From positions 310,001 to 374,000 of the forward strand of contig JAEUTZ010000025.1 of NCBI GenBank assembly GCA_016787725.1: a DNA stretch of 64,000 nucleotides, in the 5' to 3' direction. Source of the stretch: Cyclobacteriaceae bacterium. Lineage in GTDB: Bacteria > Bacteroidota > Bacteroidia > Cytophagales > Cyclobacteriaceae. Under the pieces are notes generated by a model, which was not told the origin of the DNA, searched no databases, and was given only the letters and a program-made list of their open reading frames with translations. Within the stretch, counting starts at the first letter, position 1, and each line of letters starts with the position of its first letter. Below, piece after piece: positions 34,855 through 44,279 of the stretch. The translations under genes were made by a program, and so were the position numbers.

Positions 34855-35904
34855 CTATCGTCTGACGCGGCTGATCTTATTTACCCCGGCCATCACAATC
34901 AACTTACCGGATGGGGATATCCCCAGTACATGAAATGATTTTTCATCGTTGACGGACTGCCAATCTTTACCGCCATTCCGGGTGATATCGGTACCGGAAG
35001 GCCCGGTGGCAAGTGCCATTTTTTTTGAGAGATGCACCACACATTCCCGATAGCCCCGGGGTGGAGTAACAGGTAAGTGCCAGGTCTTTCCACCATTGCG
35101 GGTGTATAAAGAGTTTCTATGAAGTAAAGAGTCATATTGAAAGTCACCACCCACAATAATCCCATTCCGGGAGCTCCAAAAGTTAACCGAGAAAATTCCC
35201 GTGCTCTCCCTTCCTTGAATAATTTCCGGGGTGGAAATGTTCCAGCTTTTTCCTTTGTCTTGTGAGATGAAAAGCCGCGAGGTTTTTCCACCGGTGGCAA
35301 TCACTACCATCGATTCATCGAGGCATTGAATGCCGGTGCCACTCGCGGCAAAGGAAGCTTCACCATCGTGTAACATGGGTCGACTCTGTTCGGAAACAAG
35401 TTGCCAGGTAGTTCCCCCATCGTGTGTGTACAAAAGAAGCATTTTACCATTTATCGGGTCCCCGTAAATCAACCCTTCGTGATGATTCCAGAAATCAACC
35501 CCATCAATGAATGCGGCAGGGTCTTCATTTTTGTACACTTCTTTCCAGGTGGTGCCGCCATCCCGTGTCAGTAAGATAAAGGCCGGTGCGCCCGCAGTGG
35601 CCAGAAGGGCGGAATGTTCATCAAATGCATAAATGGTTCGGAAGTCAAATTTTTCAAATCCAGGAATTTGTAGAAAGTTCCAATCTATGGCACCATTAAC
35701 ACTTCTCCCTACCCAGCCATTATTTCCACTAACCCAAACCACGGTATCACTCACCACCGATATACCACGAAAGGAAGATTGTACTGAAACAACGCAGGGT
35801 TCGAAGGAAAGCGATTGACTAACTCCCTGATAGTAACTAAGAATAATCAGAATGATCGTCAGACTTTTACAACCCGGTTTCCGAATTTGGAATATTCTTG
35901 CCAT
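34855..35904 (-). CDS. YCF48/BNR-like exported protein
   Basis: 349 residues from ATG at 35904 (MARIFQIRKPGCKSLTIILIILSYYQGVSQ). Propeller repeats of the photosystem-assembly YCF48/BNR type are clear (TRDGGTTWKEV, THDGGTTWQLV, SQDKGKSWNI, TRNGGKTWHL, TRNGGKDWQSV). No T9SS tail. Often labelled 'oxidoreductase' without evidence. The start is 23 bp from the divergent lipoprotein start. Confidence 0.8.
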   Translation of the reverse strand: MARIFQIRKPGCKSLTIILIILSYYQGVSQSLSFEPCVVSVQSSFRGISVVSDTVVWVSGNNGWVGRSVNGAIDWNFLQIPGFEKFDFRTIYAFDEHSALLATAGAPAFILLTRDGGTTWKEVYKNEDPAAFIDGVDFWNHHEGLIYGDPINGKMLLLYTHDGGTTWQLVSEQSRPMLHDGEASFAASGTGIQCLDESMVVIATGGKTSRLFISQDKGKSWNISTPEIIQGRESTGIFSVNFWSSRNGIIVGGDFQYDSLLHRNSLYTRNGGKTWHLPVTPPRGYRECVVHLSKKMALATGPSGTDITRNGGKDWQSVNDEKSFHVLGISPSGKLIVMAGVNKISRVRR

Positions 35905-35927
35905 CTTTATTAAAACTCGTTTTCTGC

Positions 35928-36440
35928 ATGAAAAATAGCGCATTGTATTCGTTTCTCATTTTATCCTCTGTCTTAATTACTTCGTGCAAAGAGGATGACC
36001 CCGAGCCATTGAAGGCCCAAACCCAGGCAGTGTTATTGGCTGGGGAGCCCGGCAGCAGCAAGACCTGGAAGTTGACGGGCGGCACACAGCAGGTAAATGC
36101 AGGAGGTGTAGTGCCCCAAACGTTTGATCCTTGTCAATTGGATGACCTCTTTACTTTTTCCAACAACGAAGCGCAAAGCTATGAGATGCGGGGTGGTGCC
36201 TCGAAGTGCGATGCAGCCGATCCTGATCAATTGGAATCCGGAACCTGGGCTTTCACCCTCAACGGAACCATGGTCATTATCCTCAGCAACAAGACCGCCA
36301 TCAGCGGATTGTTTAACTTTTACGCGCTTCCATTTCCTGCCGAAGTGGTTTCTCTTACCGATTCTGCGATGAAGCTTAAATTGGTGGTGATTGATGATGG
36401 CAACACCTTTACCTTCATTTTTGATTTCACGAAGGCTTGA
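35928..36440 (+). CDS. Lipocalin-like lipoprotein
   Basis: 170 residues from ATG at 35928 (MKNSALYSFLILSSVLITSCKED, lipobox ITSC). KTWKLTGG...FTFSNNEAQSYEM...GTWAFTLNG...MKLKLVV resembles the small lipocalin-like families of Bacteroidota. Ligand unknown. Its TGA overlaps the TTG start of the next gene (TTGA). Confidence 0.75.
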   Translation: MKNSALYSFLILSSVLITSCKEDDPEPLKAQTQAVLLAGEPGSSKTWKLTGGTQQVNAGGVVPQTFDPCQLDDLFTFSNNEAQSYEMRGGASKCDAADPDQLESGTWAFTLNGTMVIILSNKTAISGLFNFYALPFPAEVVSLTDSAMKLKLVVIDDGNTFTFIFDFTKA

Positions 36441-37069
36441 TTTATAACATTGCGGTTGGTTTAATCCTGTTAGCCCTGATGCAGCCGCGGGAATTTAAAT
36501 ATCTCGCATTAGGCGATTCATACACCATTGGCGAAAGCGTAGCCGAAGCAGACCGTTGGCCCAATCAGTTGGCCGACCGGTTAAAAATTCCGCGACCAAA
36601 AATTATTGCAACTACCGGATGGCGCACCGATCAGCTGAAAGCAGCGGTGGAAACAGCCCACTTATCGAATGAGTATAACCTGGTTTCTTTATTGATTGGT
36701 GTCAACAACCAATATCAGGGTAAACCGGCAGCCCAGTATGAAATTGAGTTTGAAGAACTATTGACGCGCTCCATTCAACTGGCACAAGGCAATCCTGAAA
36801 AGGTTTTCATCGTTTCAATTCCGGATTACGGATACACACCCTTTGGAAAGACCAAGCAAGAAACCATTTCCAAACAGCTCGATGAATTTAATGCCATCAA
36901 CAAGCGGATAGCTGCGAAATACAACGTAGCCTATTTCAACATCACGGACATCTCCCGGCAAGGATTGGATAAACCAGCGTTGGTTGCTTCGGATGGATTG
37001 CATCCGTCCGGTGCCATGTATACTCTCTGGGTGGATCGGATTCTGCAAGACCTGAAAATCACTCGCTAA
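36437..37069 (+). CDS. SGNH/GDSL hydrolase
   Basis: Up to 210 residues. Block I GDSYTIGES holds the nucleophile Ser, GVNNQYQG the block III Asn and SDGLHPSG the Asp-x-x-His. TTG at 36437 gives an N-terminal hydrophobic segment and overlaps the upstream stop; ATG at 36479 (MQPREFKYLALGDS) begins just before the catalytic fold. Which start is used is open. The 3' end overlaps the convergent tesA-like gene by 4 bp. Confidence 0.82.
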   Translation: MIYNIAVGLILLALMQPREFKYLALGDSYTIGESVAEADRWPNQLADRLKIPRPKIIATTGWRTDQLKAAVETAHLSNEYNLVSLLIGVNNQYQGKPAAQYEIEFEELLTRSIQLAQGNPEKVFIVSIPDYGYTPFGKTKQETISKQLDEFNAINKRIAAKYNVAYFNITDISRQGLDKPALVASDGLHPSGAMYTLWVDRILQDLKITR

Positions 37070-37677
37070 ATCAATTTCTCAAAGACAGGCTTTAAGTTGT
37101 TGGCAATAATTTTATGGCCTTCAACGTTCGGATGAATCCCGTCTGCCTGATTTAATTTTTCGTTTCCGGCCACACCCTCCAGAATGAAGGAAATCAACGT
37201 AGCCTTGTTTTTACTGGCAAGATCAGGATAGATGTTCTTGAATTCATCGGTGTACTGCTTGCCCATGTTGGGGGGAACCATCATGCCGGCCAATACGATT
37301 TTACAGTTCGGATACTTGGATGTCACCTTATCAATAATGCTTTGCAGATTTTTACGCGTTTGCTCAATGGGCAACCCTCGTAAACCGTCATTGGCACCCA
37401 GTTCCAGAACAAAAACGTCTACCGGTTGTCGCAGAATCCAATCGATGCGGCTCAACCCCCCGGCCGAAGTCTCGCCACTTAAACCGGCATTTACAACTTT
37501 TACCTTTTTTACCGACTTGTTAAGCTCGGTTTCCAGCAACGCAGGAAAAGCATCTTCAGGCGAAAGCCCATAACCGGCCGTCAGACTATCGCCAAAAAAA
37601 AGAATTACTTTAGGCGATTGGAGACTGGAAAAGAGGGAAAGAATTGCAATAAGAACCGCTTTTTTACCGACTACCAT
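37066..37677 (-). CDS. tesA: TesA-like arylesterase/lysophospholipase (SGNH)
   Basis: 203 residues from ATG at 37677 (MVVGKKAVLIAILSLFSSLQS, exported). FFGDSLTAGYGL, NAGLSGETSAGG, LGANDGLRG and DGIHPN are the four SGNH blocks in TesA order. It is divergent from the ABC ATPase at 37760, the same arrangement as tesA and ybbA-ybbP in E. coli. Confidence 0.87.
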   Translation of the reverse strand: MVVGKKAVLIAILSLFSSLQSPKVILFFGDSLTAGYGLSPEDAFPALLETELNKSVKKVKVVNAGLSGETSAGGLSRIDWILRQPVDVFVLELGANDGLRGLPIEQTRKNLQSIIDKVTSKYPNCKIVLAGMMVPPNMGKQYTDEFKNIYPDLASKNKATLISFILEGVAGNEKLNQADGIHPNVEGHKIIANNLKPVFEKLI

Positions 37678-37759
37678 AATATTGTGATAAGTGCATACGT
37701 ACTTTGAAACAATTTTAATCAATTAACGATTTAATTGTTGTTCTGTTAACTTAAATATC

Positions 37760-38452
37760 ATGCCAGAAATCGTACTTAAGGCGGAAGGACTTTCTAAAAT
37801 TTATCGATCGGCTGAAAAGGACTTGATCGTGCTGGATCAGGTCTCATTCGAAGTAACCCAAGGCAACAGTCTCTCCATCATCGGACCCTCCGGAAGTGGT
37901 AAAACAACCCTGCTGGGTTTGTGTGCCGGGTTGGATGTGCCTTCTTCCGGCTCGATTTCGCTCATGGGATTTCTCCTGAACAAAATGAGTGAAGATGACC
38001 GGGCTTACATACGCAACCAATACGTTGGTTTTGTCTTTCAGAATTTTCAATTATTACCTACCCTCACTGCGCTGGAAAATGTAATGGTGCCCCTGGAGTT
38101 GCGGGGCGAGCGAAATGTTGCACAAAAGGCGAAAGATCTTTTAGCCCGCGTAGGATTGAGTGAACGCTTCACCCATTATCCTTCCCAACTCTCGGGCGGA
38201 GAACAACAGCGTGTGGCGATGGCCCGGGCGTTTATCACCGCACCACGCATCTTATTTGCCGATGAGCCTACTGGAAATCTGGACGAGGAAAATGCGCATC
38301 AGATTACCGATTTACTTTTTGGTATGAACCGGGAAGAAAAGACAACCTTAATCCTGGTTACGCATAACCTCGAGTTGGCCGAAAAAACAGAACGGATTCT
38401 GCAAATGAAAGGTGGCAAGCTGGTGAACGAACGCATCCTGAACCTGGCATGA
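37760..38452 (+). CDS. ybbA: ABC transporter ATP-binding protein, YbbA/LolD type
   Basis: 230 residues. Walker [11 protein letters not shown]-loop [10 protein letters not shown], signature [14 protein letters not shown], Walker [13 protein letters not shown] and H-loop VTHN are intact. The order with ybbP downstream and tesA divergent supports YbbA rather than LolD. Its stop overlaps the ybbP start as ATGA. Confidence 0.9.
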   Translation: MPEIVLKAEGLSKIYRSAEKDLIVLDQVSFEVTQGNSLSIIGPSGSGKTTLLGLCAGLDVPSSGSISLMGFLLNKMSEDDRAYIRNQYVGFVFQNFQLLPTLTALENVMVPLELRGERNVAQKAKDLLARVGLSERFTHYPSQLSGGEQQRVAMARAFITAPRILFADEPTGNLDEENAHQITDLLFGMNREEKTTLILVTHNLELAEKTERILQMKGGKLVNERILNLA

Positions 38453-41019
38453 TCGATTACATCATCAAATTGAAGCGCAACGTCCGGTCCATAGTTCGCG
38501 ATCGATGGGTGTGGGTAATGGCCTGGCGTGATGGTCGCCATAACTTTTCAAGATTATTTCTTTTTGTTGCCTCGTTGATCACCGGCATCGCGGGTGTGGT
38601 CGCCATCGGATCCCTGAATTATGCCATGCAGGATGAACTCGATCGCAATGCAAAAGGATTGTTGGGTGCCGACCTGGTCATTAAAAGTAACAACCCGTTT
38701 GATAAGGATTTTGTAAAGGAGTTGGATACCGCACAGCGTCAATTCGCCAAAGATGCGGAGATGGCCTCCATGGTCATGTTCATGAATACGCGCCAGCCCC
38801 GCCTGGTAAAGATTGTGGCATTGGAAGGTGAGTTTCCATTTTACGGAAAACTGGAAACCTTACCGGCCAATGCCTATGAACTTGTAAAAAACGGAAAGTA
38901 CGCGATGCTTGATGAGTCCCTCGCCCGGCAATATGAAGTCAGCTCCGAGGATTCGATCAAGATCGGAACACAACACTTTAAAGTCGCTGGCGTGGTGGAG
39001 AAATTTCCGGGAGGGGGAGCGCTTACCTCTACGTTGGCACCGGCCGTCTACATTTCACTCACGGCACTCGATTCAACGGGACTGGTTCAGTATGGAAGTC
39101 GCATTAACTACAGCCTATTCATTAAAACCGTATCCGACAAGGAAACAGGTGCACTGCTTGAAAATGTAAAACCGAAATTAGAAGAGCTTCGATATTCCTA
39201 CGATACCATCGAGGAAAGAAAGGATGATCTGGGCGATGGGTTTCGTTCGATTTATCGTTTCTTTTCCATGCTGGCATTTGTAGCCCTGGTGTTGGGATGC
39301 ATTGGGGTGGCGAGTTCCGTACACATCTATGCACGCGAGAAACGCGATGAGGTGGCTGTCCTGCGATGCGTGGGATCTTCCGGGTGGCAAGCCTTTAATA
39401 TTTACTTCATCCAGATCTTTGTTCTTGGCTTTATAGGAAGCCTCATCGGAGCGGCTTTGGGAGCCGGAATTCAACAACTGATACCCATCGCATTCGGAGA
39501 ATATCTTCCCTTGGAGTTACAATTCGAAGTATCGTGGCGCGCCATTGGCGAAGGAGTGTTGTTGGGTTGCCTGGTGTCTATTCTTTTTTCCGTACTTCCG
39601 TTGGTGGCGGTTCGGTTCGTACCTCCGCTGGCGGTTTTACGGGCTGACTTTTCACCGGCACGGGTGTTTTCGAAAGTCCGGTGGACAGCCATTGTACTCA
39701 TCGCCTTATTTCCTTTGCTGGCGGCAGCTTACCAAACCAGCAGCTTTTTTTCGGGCGGAATGTTTTCGTTGGGATTAGCCGTGGCCCTGGGAAGCTTGAT
39801 GCTGGTGGCCATGGGGTTGTTGTATGTCGTGCGCAGGTATTTTCCGCAGAATGGTACGTTCATTTTCAGACATGCCTTGTCAAACTTGTTTAGGCCCAAC
39901 AATCAAACCCAGGTATTGTTGGTGACCATCGGGTTAGGAGCATTTATCATTGCCACCCTGAATATTATTCAAAGCAGTCTTTTGAATCAGGTGGAATTCA
40001 GGGGGAATAGCAATCAATCCAACACAATCTTGTTTGATATCCAATCCAGTCAAAAAGATGACGTGGTGAAGCTGATTGCCAAACATCAATTGCCGATCAA
40101 CCAGGTGGTGCCGATTATTACATGCCGGTTGGCAGAATTAAAGGGGCAACCCATCGATTCACTGTTAAAGAGTGACTCGGTTAAAATCAAGCGATGGGCA
40201 CTCAGACGCGAATACCGGGTTACGTATCGCGATAGCTTGCATATCTCCGAAGAGTTGATAGACGGGGAGATTCATTCTTTTAAAAAAGGTAGACCCGATT
40301 CGGTGTGGGTTTCCATCTCCGAAGGCATGCATGAAGAATTAAAAGTAACCCTGGGCGACTCGCTGGTGTTCGATGTACAGGGGGTTCCAATCAAGGCCTT
40401 CATCAGTGGCATCCGCAAAGTGGATTGGCCAAAAGATCCGCCCAATTTTATTTTTGTATTTCCAACAGGCGTACTGGAATCAGCTCCACAAATCTGGGTG
40501 GCTGCCACCCGGGTCGATAACCCGCAAGCTGCCATTCAATTTCAACAGGAATTGGTTTTCGGTTTTCCTAACGTATCGTTAATCGATCTGCGATTGATCT
40601 TAAGTACTGTAGACGAATTGTTCAAGAAGGTAGGGCTGGTAGTACGGTTCCTGGCGCTGTTTAGTATCATAACGGGGTTAGTCGTGCTGGCAGGTGCCGT
40701 ATTGAACAGCAAATTTGCTCGCATCAAAGAGAATGTTCTGCTGCGAACCATTGGTGCCCGCACCAATCAAATCATGAAAATTACCTTAATCGAGTACAGC
40801 TATGTAGGTATATTTTCTGCCATTACAGGATTGGTATTGGCACTGGGGGGTGGATGGTTGCTGACCAAATTTTTCTTTGAGGTTAATTTTTCGGTGAACG
40901 TACTCGAATTGATAATTATTTCGGTGGGTGTGGTGCTGCTGACGGTATTTATTGGTTGGTGGAATTCCCGAGAAGTGATTACCACACCACCCTTGCAAGT
41001 ATTGCGGAAGGAGGGTTAA
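38449..41019 (+). CDS. ybbP: ABC transporter permease, YbbP-like FtsX family
   Basis: 856 residues. Two FtsX-type permease units with large extracytoplasmic domains: a helix near residue 40 (LFLFVASLITGIAGVVAIG), helices around 270-390 (FFSMLAFVALVLGCIGVASSV), a middle group and a C-terminal group (FLALFSIITGLVVLAGAVL). The motif REKRDEVAVLRCVG is typical. Translationally coupled to ybbA. Substrate of the E. coli homologue is not settled. Confidence 0.88.
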   Translation: MIDYIIKLKRNVRSIVRDRWVWVMAWRDGRHNFSRLFLFVASLITGIAGVVAIGSLNYAMQDELDRNAKGLLGADLVIKSNNPFDKDFVKELDTAQRQFAKDAEMASMVMFMNTRQPRLVKIVALEGEFPFYGKLETLPANAYELVKNGKYAMLDESLARQYEVSSEDSIKIGTQHFKVAGVVEKFPGGGALTSTLAPAVYISLTALDSTGLVQYGSRINYSLFIKTVSDKETGALLENVKPKLEELRYSYDTIEERKDDLGDGFRSIYRFFSMLAFVALVLGCIGVASSVHIYAREKRDEVAVLRCVGSSGWQAFNIYFIQIFVLGFIGSLIGAALGAGIQQLIPIAFGEYLPLELQFEVSWRAIGEGVLLGCLVSILFSVLPLVAVRFVPPLAVLRADFSPARVFSKVRWTAIVLIALFPLLAAAYQTSSFFSGGMFSLGLAVALGSLMLVAMGLLYVVRRYFPQNGTFIFRHALSNLFRPNNQTQVLLVTIGLGAFIIATLNIIQSSLLNQVEFRGNSNQSNTILFDIQSSQKDDVVKLIAKHQLPINQVVPIITCRLAELKGQPIDSLLKSDSVKIKRWALRREYRVTYRDSLHISEELIDGEIHSFKKGRPDSVWVSISEGMHEELKVTLGDSLVFDVQGVPIKAFISGIRKVDWPKDPPNFIFVFPTGVLESAPQIWVAATRVDNPQAAIQFQQELVFGFPNVSLIDLRLILSTVDELFKKVGLVVRFLALFSIITGLVVLAGAVLNSKFARIKENVLLRTIGARTNQIMKITLIEYSYVGIFSAITGLVLALGGGWLLTKFFFEVNFSVNVLELIIISVGVVLLTVFIGWWNSREVITTPPLQVLRKEG

Positions 41020-41027
41020 CTTGTAGA

Positions 41028-44000
41028 ATGCGAGTTGGAATTGCGTTCGGAATTACCGTCACACTTTTACTAACCGGCACCATTGTACTGCGTGCCGATC
41101 CGCCTGTCACCAAGTTTATCGAGAATCAATGTCAATGGTCGGAAGCAATTCAATATGTGGCGCATGTGCCGGGTGGTGCCATGCAACTGAAAGCGGGTGG
41201 ATTTGCGTACCTCTTTGTGGATCAGGAACAATTAGAAGCATTGCATCAGCAGGGTCATGATGCCCAGGAAAGCGGATCGATGAATATCCATTCAGCAATT
41301 GCTGCTCAGCATATTGTTGTAAACTTTTTAGGTTCGAATTCTACAGCCGCCCCCCTTCCTTTTGGAAGGCAACCGGAATACTACAACTACTTCATGGGCA
41401 AAGACCCCACGCGTTGGAGCGATCATGTACCTGCTTACGAAGGTGTTTACTATCCGAATTTTTATCCGGGTATTGATCTGAAAGTCTATGGAGCGGGGCG
41501 AAACATTAAATATGATTTTTTAGTAAGCGCAGGTGCTCAACCAGAAGCGATTGAATTTGAGTACCAGGGGGCTGATCGTGTCCGGTTGATCCAGGGCGAC
41601 CTGGAAGTAACCGGCTCTCATTTTACTTTTTACGAGAAGCAGCCCATTGCTTTTCAGGAAATCAACGGCAGAAGGAGGTACGTAACCTGTCGGTACGAGT
41701 TAAAAGAGAATCGGGTACGATTCCTTTTTCCAGAATCGTATGATCCGTGCTACCCATTGGTGATCGATCCCTTATTGATTTTCTCAACTTACTCAGGTTC
41801 CACTGCGGATAACTGGGGTAGTACAGCCACGCCAGGCGAAAAGGGAACCTTGTATTCTTCCGGTGTGACCAGTCACAATCTTGGAGGTTCCTTCCCAGCT
41901 ACTCCGGGTGCTTTTCAGATCAACTATGACAGTTTGTATGATGTCTCGGTTTTGAAGTATGATTCGGCAGGGAAGAAGCTTCTCTACGCATCGTATTTAG
42001 GTGGTAGCGGAAATGAATCCTCCCACAGCCTGATCATGAGCGCAGCGAATGAATTATTTCTATTGGGAACCACCAGCTCAACTAATTTTCCAACAACAGC
42101 AGGCGCGATCGATAATTCCTATAACGGAGGTACGGCTGATTTTAATGTCATTCAATATACCGGCTCCGATCTCTTTGTTGCCCGCATAAGTCCGGACGGA
42201 AGTCAGTTGCTTTCCAGTACCTATCTGGGTGGGTCCCTAAATGATGGTCTCAATCCAACCGGAAGTCCATTGGTTGCCAATTACGGTGATCAGCTACGCG
42301 GAGATATTCTGGTGGACGCGAGCGGAGATATTTTTGTCAGCACGGTGACAGCATCACCGGATTTCCCAGTGGCTGCCAGTTTTGGGAATTCGTATCAAGG
42401 GGGTGAAACGGATGCAGTTGTTTTGCATCTTGATAAATCCTTAACACAGATTCGTTGGGCAGCTTATCTGGGTGGCAATGCGGCCGATGCCTCGCACACA
42501 ATAAAGATGGATACACAGGGCGACCTTTATATTGGTGGCGGAACCACTAGTGTTAATTTTCCTTCCACGCCCGGTGCCTATCAGGAAGTTCATGGAGGTG
42601 GAGTGGATGGCTGGATTGCAAAACTGGCGAAAGACGGCTCCGCCATCTTGCGGGCAACCTTCACTGGTACGGCAGGCTTCAACCAGGTTTACTTTCTGGA
42701 CCTGGATGCGAACGACAATGTGTATACCTACGGCCAAACAACAGGGAGCTTCCCAGTTACCTCCGGAGTCTATTCCAATGCCAACAGCGGTCAGTTTTTA
42801 CAGAAGTTTAATCAGGAACTCAGCACACTGCAATTTTCTACAGTATTTGGGGCTGGCCGCGGAATACCCGACATTTCACCAACCGCATTCCTGGTCAACG
42901 ATTGTAATAACATTTACCTGAGTGGCTGGGGCGGATACCTGAATTGGTCTCGCAATTTTTGGAACAGCAGCACGACCGGAATGCCGACCACTCCGGATGC
43001 GTACCAGAAAACTACTGCCGGCTCCGATTTTTATTTTATTGTCCTTACAGGCGATGCCTCCAGGCTCCTGTATGCAACCTTTCTCGGAGGCAATCAATCG
43101 CCCACCCATGTGGATGGCGGAACCAGCCGGTTCGATAAAAGCGGAATTGTTTATCATGCTGTGTGTGCCGGCTGTCTGGGTGGATTCGATGACTTTCCAA
43201 CAACATCGGGGGCTCATAGCCGCTTGAATAACAGCATTAATTGTAACAATGCAGCCTTCAAGTTCGATTTATCTACGTTGAAGGCGCGCCTACAAACCAA
43301 TTCGGTTGAACTGGATATGCCGGGATTAAGTAAAATTTGTTTACCGGATGCCATCGCTTTTCAGAACCTAAGTACTGGTGGTCAATTATTTGAATGGGAT
43401 TTTGGAGATGGCGGTCAACTGGTAAAACAGGACACTACCTTTGTTATGCATGCGTACTCGGAACCAGGCACCTACAAGGTGCGCCTGCTGGCCATCGATG
43501 CGGGCACGTGTGTGGGTCGCGATTCAACCGTTACTACCGTTACCGTATTCAAGCCACAAGGCGTTGCCGGACCCGACCAGGACATGTGCTTTGATGCCGG
43601 CACGCGCTTGATCGCTGCGGGTGGGGTTAGGTATGAATGGCATAATTGGGATCAATCATTCACGTCAGCCGAACCGTCCCCACGGGTCAATCCTACGGAA
43701 GACGATGGGTATGTTGTTACCATCACCGATTTCAATGGATGTCAAGTGCAGGATACGGTGAATATTCGGGTTATCCCTGGTATTGAGCTCGACTTTGAAT
43801 TCAGCAAAGTCTATGACTGCGACTCACGGCCCACGTTGTTAGTGACCAATCAGTCGGACCCAGAGGAGACCACGTTTTTCGATTTTGGCGATGGCACTAC
43901 GTCCGATCTAACCTCAACCGACCATGCCTTTGCGGCCGATGGAACGTATCCGGTTCGGGTCGTGGGCGTAAAGGAAACCTGTATTTATGATGAACTGGAA

Positions 44001-44279
44001 CAAATTCCCATCTATCAACTAAAAGTGCCCAATGTAATTACACCAGATGAGTTTCCTGAGAATAACCGGTTTGTAATACAATACGGAAACCAACCCTTGT
44101 CGCAATCATCATTGCAGGCGCAGATCGTGATCTATAATCGTTGGGGCAACAAGGTGTTCGAAAGCGACAACTACCAGGACGATTGGAGTGCCGCTAACGT
44201 GGAAGCGGGGATCTATTACTACGATATTCAAGTTCCAGGCGAAACTTCCTGTAAAGGGTGGGTTCAGGTTATTAAATAA
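41028..44279 (+). CDS. T9SS type-B secreted protein with SBBP repeats and PKD domains
   Basis: 1084 residues from ATG at 41028 (MRVGIAFGITVTLLLTGTIVLRA), 8 nt after the ybbP stop with AGGAGGG upstream. The N-terminal domain (KFIENQCQWSEAIQYVAHVPGG...YYPNFYPGIDLKVYG) is the DUF7948-type unit, then SBBP repeats (YLGGSGNESSHSL; TYLGGSLNDGLN), PKD-like domains (FEWDFGDGGQLV; FFDFGDGTTSD), and a gliding-motility-associated C-terminal domain (IVIYNRWGNKVFES...GIYYYDIQV). The tail directs secretion by T9SS. Confidence 0.9.
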   Translation: MRVGIAFGITVTLLLTGTIVLRADPPVTKFIENQCQWSEAIQYVAHVPGGAMQLKAGGFAYLFVDQEQLEALHQQGHDAQESGSMNIHSAIAAQHIVVNFLGSNSTAAPLPFGRQPEYYNYFMGKDPTRWSDHVPAYEGVYYPNFYPGIDLKVYGAGRNIKYDFLVSAGAQPEAIEFEYQGADRVRLIQGDLEVTGSHFTFYEKQPIAFQEINGRRRYVTCRYELKENRVRFLFPESYDPCYPLVIDPLLIFSTYSGSTADNWGSTATPGEKGTLYSSGVTSHNLGGSFPATPGAFQINYDSLYDVSVLKYDSAGKKLLYASYLGGSGNESSHSLIMSAANELFLLGTTSSTNFPTTAGAIDNSYNGGTADFNVIQYTGSDLFVARISPDGSQLLSSTYLGGSLNDGLNPTGSPLVANYGDQLRGDILVDASGDIFVSTVTASPDFPVAASFGNSYQGGETDAVVLHLDKSLTQIRWAAYLGGNAADASHTIKMDTQGDLYIGGGTTSVNFPSTPGAYQEVHGGGVDGWIAKLAKDGSAILRATFTGTAGFNQVYFLDLDANDNVYTYGQTTGSFPVTSGVYSNANSGQFLQKFNQELSTLQFSTVFGAGRGIPDISPTAFLVNDCNNIYLSGWGGYLNWSRNFWNSSTTGMPTTPDAYQKTTAGSDFYFIVLTGDASRLLYATFLGGNQSPTHVDGGTSRFDKSGIVYHAVCAGCLGGFDDFPTTSGAHSRLNNSINCNNAAFKFDLSTLKARLQTNSVELDMPGLSKICLPDAIAFQNLSTGGQLFEWDFGDGGQLVKQDTTFVMHAYSEPGTYKVRLLAIDAGTCVGRDSTVTTVTVFKPQGVAGPDQDMCFDAGTRLIAAGGVRYEWHNWDQSFTSAEPSPRVNPTEDDGYVVTITDFNGCQVQDTVNIRVIPGIELDFEFSKVYDCDSRPTLLVTNQSDPEETTFFDFGDGTTSDLTSTDHAFAADGTYPVRVVGVKETCIYDELEQIPIYQLKVPNVITPDEFPENNRFVIQYGNQPLSQSSLQAQIVIYNRWGNKVFESDNYQDDWSAANVEAGIYYYDIQVPGETSCKGWVQVIK

